Source: Candidatus Odyssella thessalonicensis L13
GTDB lineage: Bacteria > Pseudomonadota > Alphaproteobacteria > Paracaedibacterales > Paracaedibacteraceae
Direction: 5' to 3'
Length of the DNA stretch: 64,000 bases
Assembly (NCBI RefSeq): GCF_000190415.1
Contig: NZ_AEWF01000004.1
Coordinates: 186,001 to 250,000, forward strand
The notes under the pieces: model-generated
Told to the model about the DNA's origin: nothing
What the model saw: the letters and a program-made list of their open reading frames with translations, nothing else
Databases searched by the model: none
Program-made: the position numbers and the translations under genes
Part shown: piece by piece, positions 55,197-64,000 of the stretch
How the letters are laid out: every line of letters begins with the position of its first letter
How positions within the stretch are numbered: position 1 is the stretch's first letter

Positions 55197-55739
55197 ATGA
55201 CAAACAAAGCAGATCACGATAAAACAGTTGATACCTCAGTTGAAGAAAATGTAGGCCGTTCGGTAGAAACCGCCGAATCTGATGATTTGCAAGCGCAGCT
55301 CGATAAAATGAAAGACCAATGGCTGCGGGCTGTAGCTGAACTTGAAAATACACGACGTCGTGCCCAAAAAGAGCGCGAAGATGCTCTAAAATATGCAGCC
55401 ACCAACTTTTCACGAGATATTCTTAGCGTCTACGATAGCTTAAGTCGGGCAGTGGAAATGGTTAATCAATCAGGACAGATTTCTGAAGACATCAAAGGAT
55501 TTACCGAAGGGGTGCATTTGACCTTAACAGAGCTTAATAATATTTTCTCAAGGCATGGCATTCAACGGCTAGATCCTCTCAATCAGCCCTTTGATCCCAA
55601 TTACCACCAAGCTATGTTTGAAGTCCCGACCGCAGATGTTGAGCCAGGAATTGTTGTTCAAGTTATGCAAACCGGTTTTACTCTGCATGATCGACTGCTG
55701 CGTCCTGCCTTGGTGGGGGTCTCAAAAAAGCCTCAGTAA
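55197..55739 (+). CDS. grpE: Nucleotide exchange factor GrpE
   Basis: Releases ADP from DnaK. ATG 55197 has AGGAAG just upstream; the open frame reaches further but without a start signal. The 180 residues have the acidic N-terminus, a long helix (LQAQLDKMKDQWLRAVAELE) and the beta domain with FDPNYHQAMFEVPT and GFTLHDRLLRPALVGV. It is first of grpE-dnaK-dnaJ-dapB. Confidence 0.96.
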   Translation: MTNKADHDKTVDTSVEENVGRSVETAESDDLQAQLDKMKDQWLRAVAELENTRRRAQKEREDALKYAATNFSRDILSVYDSLSRAVEMVNQSGQISEDIKGFTEGVHLTLTELNNIFSRHGIQRLDPLNQPFDPNYHQAMFEVPTADVEPGIVVQVMQTGFTLHDRLLRPALVGVSKKPQ

Positions 55740-55761
55740 ATTGGCCGAAGGTCGGTAAAAT

Positions 55762-55792
55762 CTTGACAAAATATTCTCTGCATCCTATATTG
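55762..55792 (+). promoter_or_regulatory. Promoter of dnaK, sigma-70 and sigma-32-like
   Basis: TTGACA (55763-55768) and TATATT (55786-55791) are spaced by 17 bases, a near-perfect sigma-70 promoter. The same bases also read CTTGAC and CCTATATTG, fitting the alphaproteobacterial RpoH (heat-shock) consensus of CTTG with CYTAT-T--G. It lies about 70 bases before the dnaK ATG, within the grpE-dnaK gap, so dnaK can be expressed apart from grpE. Confidence 0.75.
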
Positions 55793-55862
55793 TTAGCAGA
55801 GTAAGCATGTGGCTGCTAATTTAAGAGTCACAGATTATAAAAGTTTTAGATGGAGATTTAAA

Positions 55863-57770
55863 ATGGCGAAAGTTATAGGGATCGACCTTGGAACGACCAA
55901 CTCCTGTGTTGCTGTTATGGATGGCGATAAGCCAAGAGTTATTGAAAACGCTGAAGGGGCCCGTACGACCCCCTCAATGGTTGCTTTCTCTTCAAGCGGT
56001 GAGCGTTTAGTGGGACAATCAGCAAAGCGTCAGGCAGTCACCAATCCTGAGCATACCCTTTTTGCAATTAAACGGTTAATCGGGCGGCGTTTTGATGATC
56101 CGATGACTCAAAAAGATATTGATCTCGTTCCTTATAAAATTGTGAAAGCTGATAATGGCGATGCATGGGTTGAAGTTAATGGCGAGAAAATGAGTCCGAG
56201 CCAGATCAGCGCCATGATTCTAAAAAAGATGAAAGAGACGGCAGAAGCGCATCTCGGTGAGCCTGTAACGCAAGCTGTAATTACTGTGCCTGCCTATTTC
56301 AATGACTCTCAACGCCAAGCGACAAAAGATGCCGGCCAGATTGCAGGACTGGAAGTTCTTCGCATTATTAACGAGCCCACAGCTGCTGCCTTAGCTTATG
56401 GCTTGGAGAAAAAAGGAACAGGGACCATTGCGGTCTATGACTTGGGTGGTGGAACTTTTGACGTTTCCATCCTTGAAATTGGGGATGGCGTCTTTGAAGT
56501 CAAATCGACTAATGGTGACACCTTCCTCGGCGGGGAGGACTTTGATAGTCGAATTATTGAATATTTAGCTGACGAATTTAAGAAAGAAACCGGCATTGAT
56601 TTGCGGAATGACAATTTGGCACTTCAACGTTTAAAAGAAGCTGCTGAAAAGGCCAAGATTGAATTGTCTTCTTCCACGCAAACCGATGTTAATCTTCCCT
56701 TTATCACCGCGGATGCTTCCGGTCCAAAGCACCTCAATATTAAATTGACGCGGGCTAAGCTGGAAACATTAGTAGACGATCTCATTCAGCGCACCATTGC
56801 TCCTTGTAAGGCGGCGTTAAAGGATGCTGGCTTACAGGCAAGCGATATCGATGAAGTTATTTTGGTCGGTGGTATGACCCGCATGCCAAAAATTATTGAG
56901 ACAGTAAAGAACTTCTTCGGTAAAGATCCTCACCGCGGTGTTAATCCGGATGAAGTGGTGGCCGCTGGCGCCGCAATTCAAGGCGCGGTTCTTAAGGGTG
57001 ATGTTAAAGATGTGTTGTTGCTTGATGTAACGCCGCTGTCTTTGGGAATTGAAACCTTAGGGGGTGTTTTCACGCGCTTAATTGATCGCAACACAACCAT
57101 TCCCACCCGTAAGAGTCAAGTTTTCTCGACCGCTGATGACAATCAAACAGCTGTCACTATTCGCGTCTTCCAAGGCGAACGGGAGATGGCTGCTGACAAT
57201 AAATTGCTTGGTCAATTTGATCTGGTAGGAATCCCTTCAGCGCCACGCGGTGTGCCTCAGATTGAAGTTACTTTTGACATTGACGCCAATGGTATTGTGA
57301 ATGTCTCCGCCAAAGACAAGGCTACGAATAAAGAGCAACAGATTCGTATCCAAGCTTCTGGTGGCCTGAGTGATGATGAAATTCAGCGTATGGTAAAAGA
57401 TGCTGAAGCCAACGCCGAAGCCGATAAGAAGCGCCGTGAAGCAATTGAGGCTAAAAACCATGCAGAAAGTATGATTCATACAACGGAAAAGACATTATCT
57501 GAGCATGGCGATAAGATCTCTGCCGAGGATAAAGCGGCGATTGAAAAGGATCTGGAAGCCTTGAAGCAAGCTGTAACAGGTGACGACGCCGAAGATATCA
57601 AGGCGAAGACTAATACGCTCATGCAATCTTCCATGAAACTTGGTGAAGCAATGTATAAGGCGCAACAAGAAGCTCCAGCTTCAGGGGCAGACGCTGCTGC
57701 AGCTGCCGAAGGTACCGTGGTTGATGCTGAATACGAGGAAGTTCAAGAGGACAATAAGAAGAAAGCTTAA
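55863..57770 (+). CDS. dnaK: Chaperone DnaK (Hsp70)
   Basis: ATP-dependent chaperone of 635 residues. ATG 55863 follows GGAG and begins [20 protein letters not shown], the Hsp70 phosphate loop. Further signatures are [35 protein letters not shown] and [13 protein letters not shown]. The substrate domain ([17 protein letters not shown]) precedes the helical lid, and the C-terminus is the typical acidic EYEEVQEDN. Confidence 0.98.
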   Translation: MAKVIGIDLGTTNSCVAVMDGDKPRVIENAEGARTTPSMVAFSSSGERLVGQSAKRQAVTNPEHTLFAIKRLIGRRFDDPMTQKDIDLVPYKIVKADNGDAWVEVNGEKMSPSQISAMILKKMKETAEAHLGEPVTQAVITVPAYFNDSQRQATKDAGQIAGLEVLRIINEPTAAALAYGLEKKGTGTIAVYDLGGGTFDVSILEIGDGVFEVKSTNGDTFLGGEDFDSRIIEYLADEFKKETGIDLRNDNLALQRLKEAAEKAKIELSSSTQTDVNLPFITADASGPKHLNIKLTRAKLETLVDDLIQRTIAPCKAALKDAGLQASDIDEVILVGGMTRMPKIIETVKNFFGKDPHRGVNPDEVVAAGAAIQGAVLKGDVKDVLLLDVTPLSLGIETLGGVFTRLIDRNTTIPTRKSQVFSTADDNQTAVTIRVFQGEREMAADNKLLGQFDLVGIPSAPRGVPQIEVTFDIDANGIVNVSAKDKATNKEQQIRIQASGGLSDDEIQRMVKDAEANAEADKKRREAIEAKNHAESMIHTTEKTLSEHGDKISAEDKAAIEKDLEALKQAVTGDDAEDIKAKTNTLMQSSMKLGEAMYKAQQEAPASGADAAAAAEGTVVDAEYEEVQEDNKKKA

Positions 57771-57800
57771 CTAATCTTGATGCCTGTTAACCTATAATTT

Positions 57801-57836
57801 ATGAGGGAGTCCAAAAGGGCTTCCTCATGTTTGCAT
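57801..57836 (+). terminator. Hairpin between dnaK and dnaJ
   Basis: A 12-base stem (57801-57812 with 57817-57828, two G-U pairs, AAAA loop) is followed by only GTTTGC. It may act as a partial terminator or stabilise the dnaK message, lowering dnaJ expression. A TATAAT at 57860-57865 before dnaJ has no good -35 partner. Confidence 0.45.
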
Positions 57837-57892
57837 CAAATAGTCGGCTTAAACTTATCTATAATGTCATTGACTAAATAACGGAATGATAA

Positions 57893-59038
57893 ATGACTAA
57901 ACGTGATTTATATGAAGTCTTAGGAGTCGGTAAGACTGCTTCGGCTGATGAGATAAAAAAAGCTTATCGCAAGTTGGCAATGAAATATCACCCTGATAAA
58001 AACCCAGGGGATAAAAGTGCTGAAGAAAAATTCCGTGAAGCAACAGATGTTTATGACATTTTAAAGGATGACCAGAAACGGGCTGCCTACGATCGCTTTG
58101 GCCATGCTGCTTTCGATCAAACGATGGGCGGACGTCCTGGAGGCGGGGGCGCGGGGCCAGGTTTTGGTGGCTTCGATTTTACCTCGTCTTTTGCTGATAT
58201 CTTTGACGAAATGTTCGGCGATGGCATGGGACGGCGCCAGTCTGAAGCCAATATGCGGGGAGCTGATATCCGTTATGACTTGGAAATTACTTTAGAAGAA
58301 GCTTTCCATGGGACGACCACCAAAATTCGTTATCTGGTCGCAGCTCAATGTGAAGGCTGTAAAGGAAGCGGTGCAGCCGACGGGGCGGCCCCTGTTAAAT
58401 GCGGCAGTTGTCATGGCCGAGGGCGAGTCCGGGCACAGCAAGGATTCTTTACTGTAGAGCGGACTTGTCCAGTTTGTCATGGCGCCGGAGAGTCGATCGA
58501 TAAGCCTTGCAAAACCTGTCATGGTAGCGGCCGTCAGCGGCGCGAGAAGGTAGTGGATGTTAAAATTCCGGCTGGCGTAGATGATGGAACTCGCATTCGT
58601 ATTTCAGGGGCTGGGGAATCGGGTGTTCGTGGTGCTTCCGCCGGGGATTTGTATGTCTTTATCAATATTCGCCGCCACAAATTATTTAGGCGTCAGGGCG
58701 CGGATATCTTTTGCCGCATTCCTATTCCGATGACGACAGCAGCCTTAGGGGGCGAGATTGATGTGCCGACCATTGATGGTGGCAAAGCCAAAATGAAGAT
58801 CCCCGCTGGCACTCAAAGTGGGCATCAATTCCGCTTAAAGATTAAAGGAATGAGTATAATGCGTTCAACAAATCGAGGTGACATGTATGTAGAAGCTTCG
58901 GTGGAAACGCCTCAGAATTTAAGTAAGAAACAGCGGGAACTTTTAGAAGAATTTGCCAGCATTTCTAGCCATGAATCAAATAGCCCAGAGTCTACGGGCT
59001 TCTTTAAAAAAGTAAAAGACTTATGGAGCGGCAAATAA
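57893..59038 (+). CDS. dnaJ: Chaperone DnaJ (Hsp40)
   Basis: Co-chaperone stimulating DnaK ATPase. The 381 residues have the J domain with HPD ([11 protein letters not shown]), a Gly/Phe-rich linker ([16 protein letters not shown]), and four CxxCxGxG zinc repeats: [32 protein letters not shown]. The C-terminal substrate domains are complete. Its stop overlaps the dapB start (TAATG). Confidence 0.97.
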   Translation: MTKRDLYEVLGVGKTASADEIKKAYRKLAMKYHPDKNPGDKSAEEKFREATDVYDILKDDQKRAAYDRFGHAAFDQTMGGRPGGGGAGPGFGGFDFTSSFADIFDEMFGDGMGRRQSEANMRGADIRYDLEITLEEAFHGTTTKIRYLVAAQCEGCKGSGAADGAAPVKCGSCHGRGRVRAQQGFFTVERTCPVCHGAGESIDKPCKTCHGSGRQRREKVVDVKIPAGVDDGTRIRISGAGESGVRGASAGDLYVFINIRRHKLFRRQGADIFCRIPIPMTTAALGGEIDVPTIDGGKAKMKIPAGTQSGHQFRLKIKGMSIMRSTNRGDMYVEASVETPQNLSKKQRELLEEFASISSHESNSPESTGFFKKVKDLWSGK

Positions 59039-59775
59039 TGCAAACAAAGACGAATTTTTACCTTTTTGGTGCGACAGGCCGTATGGGGGTAGAAGTGCGT
59101 TCTTTGTTATCTGAGCATCCCGTCGCTACCTATTGTGGCGGGACCTCCGGTCAAGGTGAGGAGGGTGATGGCAAGGAGGCGGACATTTTTATTGATTTCT
59201 CAGTTCCTGCAGCTTTGTCGTCCAATTTAAAAATTGCTCAGCGGTATCGCAAGCCTGTGATGATTGGAACAACTGGCTTATCGTCTGCTCAAGAAGAATT
59301 AATCCAAAAATCTGCTCAAGAAATTCCGGTATTAAGGGCTTCAAATACAAGTTTTGGAGTAGCTGTAATGACGAAGTTAGCCCAGGCCGCGGCTCAACTG
59401 CTTGATGAATCTTATGATATTGAGATTATCGAAGCACACCATCGCCATAAATTGGATGCGCCTTCTGGCACCGCCTTATCCCTGGGGCAGGCTGTGGCTC
59501 AAGGCCGAGGCACGACTTTAGCAGCGGCAATCGCCTATCCCGATCGTTCCGGCAGGCGTTTCCCCGGCACAATTGGTTTCTCAGTTCAGCGAGGCGGCGG
59601 TATTATCGGTGAACATCAAATTCATTTTATGGGCGATGATGAGATTATCTCCCTATCCCATCAGGGACTGTCACGACGGTTATTTGCCCGCGGCGCCATT
59701 AAAGCAGGTCTGTGGTTAAAAGGTCAGCCTCCCGGTTTATATACCATGCAAGATGCCCTGGCGCTGGCAGCCTAA
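59038..59775 (+). CDS. dapB: 4-hydroxy-tetrahydrodipicolinate reductase
   Basis: Second step from aspartate semialdehyde toward diaminopimelate and lysine. ATG 59038 overlaps the dnaJ stop, with GGAGCGG upstream; this gives 245 residues. Motifs are the nucleotide loop FGATGRMGVEV, FIDFSVPAA, GTTGLSSAQEE, and the active-site EAHHRHKLDAPSGTAL. dnaJ-dapB adjacency is common in alphaproteobacteria. Confidence 0.96.
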   Translation: MQTKTNFYLFGATGRMGVEVRSLLSEHPVATYCGGTSGQGEEGDGKEADIFIDFSVPAALSSNLKIAQRYRKPVMIGTTGLSSAQEELIQKSAQEIPVLRASNTSFGVAVMTKLAQAAAQLLDESYDIEIIEAHHRHKLDAPSGTALSLGQAVAQGRGTTLAAAIAYPDRSGRRFPGTIGFSVQRGGGIIGEHQIHFMGDDEIISLSHQGLSRRLFARGAIKAGLWLKGQPPGLYTMQDALALAA

Positions 59776-59914
59776 TTTACCCCAAAGAGCGTATTCTTAC
59801 GGGTAAATCCCCATTATGTCTTAACTTTATTCTTAAGTTTATTTTTCGCATTAAATCTTAGGTTTTATCTCTTTTTCAAGCAGAGCCATGAATACTTACA
59901 GACAAAGGATTATA

Positions 59915-60763
59915 ATGAAGCTTATCATATCAGCACTCTATTTTTTCATATCAGTTTCTGCCGGTGCAGCTATGGAGCTCGCCTCTAGTCCTCGGCCCCC
60001 CATAACTTGCACCGGTTGGAAAGAGAGATTTGTCAGAAACCAGAAGTTTGTTTACGTAAATTATAACTCAGATACAATTGAAGAGATTGCGGGCAGTTAT
60101 ATCTATGATAATCAGCCCCGTGTTACCTTGCTCATAAGCTTAAAGACATATGCGTTTACTGATAAGTGGGAGCCCCAACTATATACTCAATTAAAAACGT
60201 TATGCGAGAATTACAATAAGCCTTGTATTGATGAGATAATACTGCACAGAGGTGATAACGAAAAATACATTACCCAAGTGCTGCACTTTATTGATTGCCA
60301 TCACCCCTTTCCCGATGCTATGGCCGTGCAGATATGCCAGTTTATGGGGATACTATCACCTTTTCAATGCCATCAAGCTTTCTCTATTGCGGACAAATGG
60401 TTTCAAGAGATGAACCATAATTATTTTAATTACTACCGCCTAATTTTAGAAAAAGAAACAGATAAAGACAATCAATCAGCTCTGGAACAGCAATTTTTAA
60501 GCCATCAAATTACGCATGTGCTTCATAAAATTAGTCAGTGCCCTGATTTCTCTCTCGATCAGAAAAATGAGCTTATCCATTCTTTAGCAATTACATGTGA
60601 GGCTCACTACGGACTTTCCCATTTTATGACGGCCGCTTTCTATCAGACACTGCGAGGCAATAGCCCTAATAATAGTGTAATCAAGAAGAAATTAGATCAA
60701 TTAAGCCTTATAAAGAAATCTTTACACGCTGAGAGCAATAAGCAAAGCGCTGAGCTAGCTTAA
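59915..60763 (+). CDS. Exported protein, unrecognised
   Basis: A 282-residue protein starting at ATG 59915, with AAAGG upstream and a signal peptide (MKLIISALYFFISVSAGAAM). Six to seven cysteines are spread through the mature part, which fits a disulfide-stabilised exported protein. The second half is mostly helical (QFLSHQITHVLHKISQC). I recognise no family. It is first of a run of four exported proteins reaching the window edge. Confidence 0.65.
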   Translation: MKLIISALYFFISVSAGAAMELASSPRPPITCTGWKERFVRNQKFVYVNYNSDTIEEIAGSYIYDNQPRVTLLISLKTYAFTDKWEPQLYTQLKTLCENYNKPCIDEIILHRGDNEKYITQVLHFIDCHHPFPDAMAVQICQFMGILSPFQCHQAFSIADKWFQEMNHNYFNYYRLILEKETDKDNQSALEQQFLSHQITHVLHKISQCPDFSLDQKNELIHSLAITCEAHYGLSHFMTAAFYQTLRGNSPNNSVIKKKLDQLSLIKKSLHAESNKQSAELA

Positions 60764-60950
60764 TAAGTACAAGAGAGAACTCTCTGAAACTAGGGGGACT
60801 TTGCTTTCTCTATAACTGGAGTTGGGGGCTAAAAGTATCCCCAGGTTTCATCCTCCGCTTGAATAAGTTTTCTTATTTCTTACATTAAGATTTGTACTTT
60901 TACAGCTATTAATTATAATTTTAAGTAAAATTTACTTGTAAGGTGGACCG

Positions 60951-62644
60951 ATGTACAAAAATCTTATTTTCGCGGTGATGATGCTGCAGAGCAGCTTTGC
61001 GATCGATCAGCGGCCCACAGATACCTCACGCGAGCAAGCAGAGAGCCGAGCTCAACTGTGGCTTACACAAGCCGATGATACCCTTTGCCAAGAAAAGATA
61101 ACAAAACTTAAACGGGCCGCTGAGGAAGAAAATTCAAATGCCCAGTATGCCCTTGCAAGGAAATACTTTGAAGGTATAGGGGTGTCGAAAGATTTTCAAG
61201 AAGCTATGAAATGGAGTCATAGATCTGCATTGCAAAATCACGTGCTGGCGCAATTTCTTTTGGGAGTAATTTATCATGCCGGCAAAGGAGGAGAGGTCGA
61301 TTATGCTCAAGCCTCCTGGTGGTATTTGAAAGCGGCTCACAAAGGGTATGCCCCCGCCCAGTATAATTAGCCTTATTATATGATGCTGGGTTGGGCGTGC
61401 CTTTGGATGCCCATAAAGCCATGCAGTGGTATAAGAAGGCATCCGTGCAAGGGCATAAGTTTGCTCAATATAATCTGGCCTGTAATTATAGGATGGGAAT
61501 TGGAGTCGAAGCAAATCAAGAGCAAGCAGTGCGATGGTATCATTTTGCTGCTATTCAAGGATATGCACCGGCTCAATATGAGATTGGCTGTGCTTATCAA
61601 ACCGGCCTGTGTCTTAAGAAAGATAACAAGAAAGCGAGAGAGTGGTTTCAACAGGCGGCAGAGCAAAACCATGCGGGGGCTCTTTATAAGCTTGGTTGCC
61701 TTTATGAAAATGGTGACGGTGTACAAGCAGATTCGGTGCAAGCTATTTCTTATTTCTTGCGAGCGGCTCGGCTACAGCAGGGCGGGGTGTGTGAATCTGC
61801 AAAACAGGCGCTACTCTGCTATTTTAATTTTGCTTGTCTGTGGAATGGAAAGCAAGGAGTCCCCCTTTTTCCTAAGGCCCAGTGGGATGAACTGCAACTA
61901 AATTTACAGAATTTGAAAGATGTGTATCCTGCTCTCGAAGCTTACGCAGGTTCTGGGTTAGGATGGGGAACAGCTAATCAAAATCCTTCCTTGCAAACTT
62001 TAAGCCATAAAATCTTTTCATTAATTACTCAGTACGAAGAGCTGATCAATAATCTTAAGGCTAAAATGATACGGGAACCCGGATTTCTAATTAATTGTGT
62101 TCACTTTAACTGTCCCCAGCTAAAAGCCAGCTTTAAACAATTGGGTCTATATGTGCGTCTAGATAAGGATTGGCCCTCCTACCTTGATTTAAGTTTTAGT
62201 CACGAAGAGGTGGCCTTGCTCCTTAAGCTTATGCAATCCCAAGAACTTCCTCAATTAATTAGTACCTTAAAACATTTCTATTTAAGTGCTAGAAATGTTC
62301 TCCAAGAACTGACAAGAAAGGGAACAAACCCTCAAGAGCATCCTTTTCTTCTTGAAGGTATCTTTTTAGCCCTCAAAGCAAGCAATCCCTCTGCTCAAAC
62401 TGAGGTCGATTTATATAGTTTCTTGGTCGCTTTTCTCCATCCTTATATGGCTGGGCATGGAGAGACAGAGCAGATCAATGCCTTACACCAAGCCATAAAG
62501 AGTTTAGATCAGCATTTAGAGGATCTTGATAACCATGTAGAATTTGCCCAGAGTTTGAATCAGGAGATCCTAGAATTGATTCGTCGCTCCCAATCTTATC
62601 GCAATCATTTTTTTAGGGTCAGCGTATTAAATAATGCTGTTTAG
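60951..62644 (+). pseudogene. Sel1-repeat protein interrupted by a one-base deletion
   Basis: Signal peptide (MYKNLIFAVMMLQSSFA) followed by Sel1-like helical repeats: NAQYALARKYFEGIGVSKD, then AQFLLGVIYHAGKGG, then APAQYN and a TAG stop at 61368. One extra T in AATTAG would restore N-L-A-L-L-Y-D-A-G-L-G-V, exactly the Sel1 pattern. The frame would then run through three more repeats (AQYNLACNYRMGIGVEAN, AQYEIGCAYQTGLC, ALYKLGCLYENGDGVQ) to 62644, for 564 residues. The last 270 residues are helical and unrecognised. The downstream part also has an ATG at 61391, so a truncated product is possible. Sel1 proteins often mediate protein contacts, including with hosts. Confidence 0.75.
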
Positions 62645-62711
62645 AGAAAGCTTTAACGATTTTTTAAATTTAATAGGAATAAACTTAAGAAAAACTGATG
62701 GAGATCGTCTA

Positions 62712-63566
62712 ATGAACCATTTGTCTAAGTTATCCCTAATTTTATTATTAAGTGTTTCCTCGGTGGCGGCAGCTGGCGAGAAAGAGTCGGGCGGTATCCT
62801 CGAAAAGATTAAGATTTTCTTTGGATTAAGTCCACAATCAGCTGACGTCGATCGCGGTGAAGGTGAAAGTCGTGTTCTGAGCGGCTCTACTAAGCCAGCA
62901 ATCGTAGAGCCAACTAAACCAGAAACCGTAGAGCCAACTAAGCCAGTAGCTGTGGGGCCTGGTCAATCGGTTACCCTAGAGCCAGCGCAACCGCAGCCAG
63001 TAATGCAAAATGCTCAAGGGTCCTCTCTAGATGGAAACTGGAAAAACCACCTTGCCGCTGAGCCTCATAAAGAAGGTGTCATTAATCCTGCCGTCTCGAC
63101 TACGAGCTCTATGCCGACGGCATCTGCTCCGGCCGCTCTGCCTTCTGCCCCTGTCACCCCGGAGTCACAGCCTGTCGTCGTACAACCTTTGTCGCCGAAT
63201 GAGGGAAAGATAACAGTACATGGCGGAGCAGCTCCGGCGTCTTCAGAGCCACCGCTGCCTCAACCCGAGCTTGGGCATATGCCGGAAAATGGGCAGCAAC
63301 CAACCCATCCATCAGAGCTGATCATTCCGCCGGCAATGGGAGAAGGGCAGCAATCGCAGGCCAATGAGTCGATACAAATGGATCTCTATAGTGCTGGAGA
63401 ACCCTACGCTTCACTTCCTCAAACACCGCAAGCATCGAATCCTGCGATTGAGCATCATGAATCGAATCATTCTCTCGATGCAGAATCAAATATGGCGGCG
63501 CAGATGCTGGCCACTTCAGTGGTGGAATATGTGCAATCTTTACCTCAGTGGGAAGATGGCAAATAA
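62712..63566 (+). CDS. Exported proline-rich protein, unrecognised
   Basis: A 284-residue protein. ATG 62712 has GGAG upstream and a signal peptide follows (LSLILLLSVSSVAAAG). After a short amphipathic part (ILEKIKIFFGL), residues 55-85 contain three copies of a V-E-P-T-K-P type repeat. The rest is low in hydrophobic residues and rich in Pro, Ser, Gln and Glu, hence likely disordered. The C-terminus ends MLATSVVEYVQSLPQWEDGK. No family is recognised. Confidence 0.65.
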   Translation: MNHLSKLSLILLLSVSSVAAAGEKESGGILEKIKIFFGLSPQSADVDRGEGESRVLSGSTKPAIVEPTKPETVEPTKPVAVGPGQSVTLEPAQPQPVMQNAQGSSLDGNWKNHLAAEPHKEGVINPAVSTTSSMPTASAPAALPSAPVTPESQPVVVQPLSPNEGKITVHGGAAPASSEPPLPQPELGHMPENGQQPTHPSELIIPPAMGEGQQSQANESIQMDLYSAGEPYASLPQTPQASNPAIEHHESNHSLDAESNMAAQMLATSVVEYVQSLPQWEDGK

Positions 63567-63637
63567 AAAGTCAAGATTGTCGTCAGGCGGGATGTGCAAA
63601 AGGGAGTTTTAGATCCTTGCAAGCGGAGAAGATAAAA

Positions 63638-64000
63638 TTGAGGAAAAAGGAATTGGCGATACAACAACGTAGTCTTGCGATTTTATCAGTGTGCTGCCTC
63701 ATTCTATCCGCTTGCAGCAGCCCGGCTGATATTTCAGATATGGTTTATACGGTACCGGAAAGCAAGAAAGCGCCAAAAAGTTCCAAATATTTTAAAAACA
63801 TAACTGTCGATAAAGTGACAGGGGGTGCAGATACAGAATTCTATCATGATGCCAAGATTGGTAACGCTGAATTAAAGGCAGCCATTGAGCAATCTTTAAA
63901 GTCAGCTAATATGTTAGCAGATTCAGCGGAGAGCGTTTATCACTTAATCGTGGAATTGCTTGAGCTAAAACAGCAATCTTTTGGAGATCGTCCTAATACA
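63638..64000 (+). CDS. Lipoprotein, cut by the right window edge
   Basis: An open frame from TTG 63638 (GGAGAAG seven bases upstream) runs to the window end, giving 121 residues. An alternative TTG is at 63653. The signal ends LILSAC, a good lipobox. The mature part contains KYFKNITVDKVTGGADTEF and ELKAAIEQSLKSANMLA. No family can be named from this part. Confidence 0.65.
   Translation, partial: MRKKELAIQQRSLAILSVCCLILSACSSPADISDMVYTVPESKKAPKSSKYFKNITVDKVTGGADTEFYHDAKIGNAELKAAIEQSLKSANMLADSAESVYHLIVELLELKQQSFGDRPNT

Overview
The window is a compact, gene-dense bacterial chromosome segment of moderate-to-low GC. It carries no rRNA, tRNA or CRISPR that I could find. The genes suggest a Gram-negative alphaproteobacterium: an alphaproteobacterial-type DksA with a single zinc-finger cysteine, Tol system genes, PCu(A)C and VacJ/MlaA proteins, and a dnaJ-dapB overlap. 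A type VI secretion spike protein, many orphan exported proteins, Sel1 repeats and decaying genes point to a host-associated lineage such as the amoeba/protist symbionts of the Holosporales. That placement is inference; no marker in the window proves it.

Layout. 1-2.9 kb: a VgrG running off the left edge and a small outer-membrane beta-barrel. 3.0-5.4 kb: hisS-prfA on the minus strand. 5.8-12.5 kb: a dicarboxylate-type symporter, a large AsmA/YhdP-like envelope protein, a frameshifted small lipoprotein and a GDPD-FAD oxidase fusion. 12.6-16.5 kb: tolQ-tolR-tolA-tolB on the minus strand, with tolA broken by one base at an A7 run. 16.7-20.9 kb: a signalling cluster of STAS protein, HATPase-like protein, receiver-PP2C phosphatase and membrane histidine kinase. 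21.2-22.9 kb: poorly conserved and partly decayed DNA. 22.9-29.0 kb: a four-gene fatty-acid beta-oxidation operon. 29.1-31.6 kb: a PCu(A)C protein, rapZ and an asparaginase. 31.6-35.8 kb: an Mfd/RecG-like helicase with a signal peptide and a lysine-rich NLS-like block, then an orphan secretin. 35.9-44.6 kb: recF, then dnaA-dnaN-ygfZ-dnaG-rpoD. 44.7-54.4 kb: orphan exported proteins, ubiG, lysC, a nitronate monooxygenase-like gene, mlaA and two related lipoproteins, one with a long repeat. 54.6-59.8 kb: dksA and grpE-dnaK-dnaJ-dapB. 59.9-64 kb: four more exported proteins, including a frameshifted Sel1-repeat gene and a lipoprotein cut by the right edge.

The housekeeping genes look intact and form recognisable units: replication initiation and primase, chaperones, cell-envelope Tol, and beta-oxidation. 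The accessory part is the more interesting. The exported helicase and the lipoprotein with repeated ubiquitin-binding-like helices are the best candidates for undescribed host-directed proteins. Two genes (tolA and a lipoprotein) would each be restored by one extra A in an A7 run, which could be sequencing error, decay, or rescue by transcriptional slippage as reported in insect endosymbionts.
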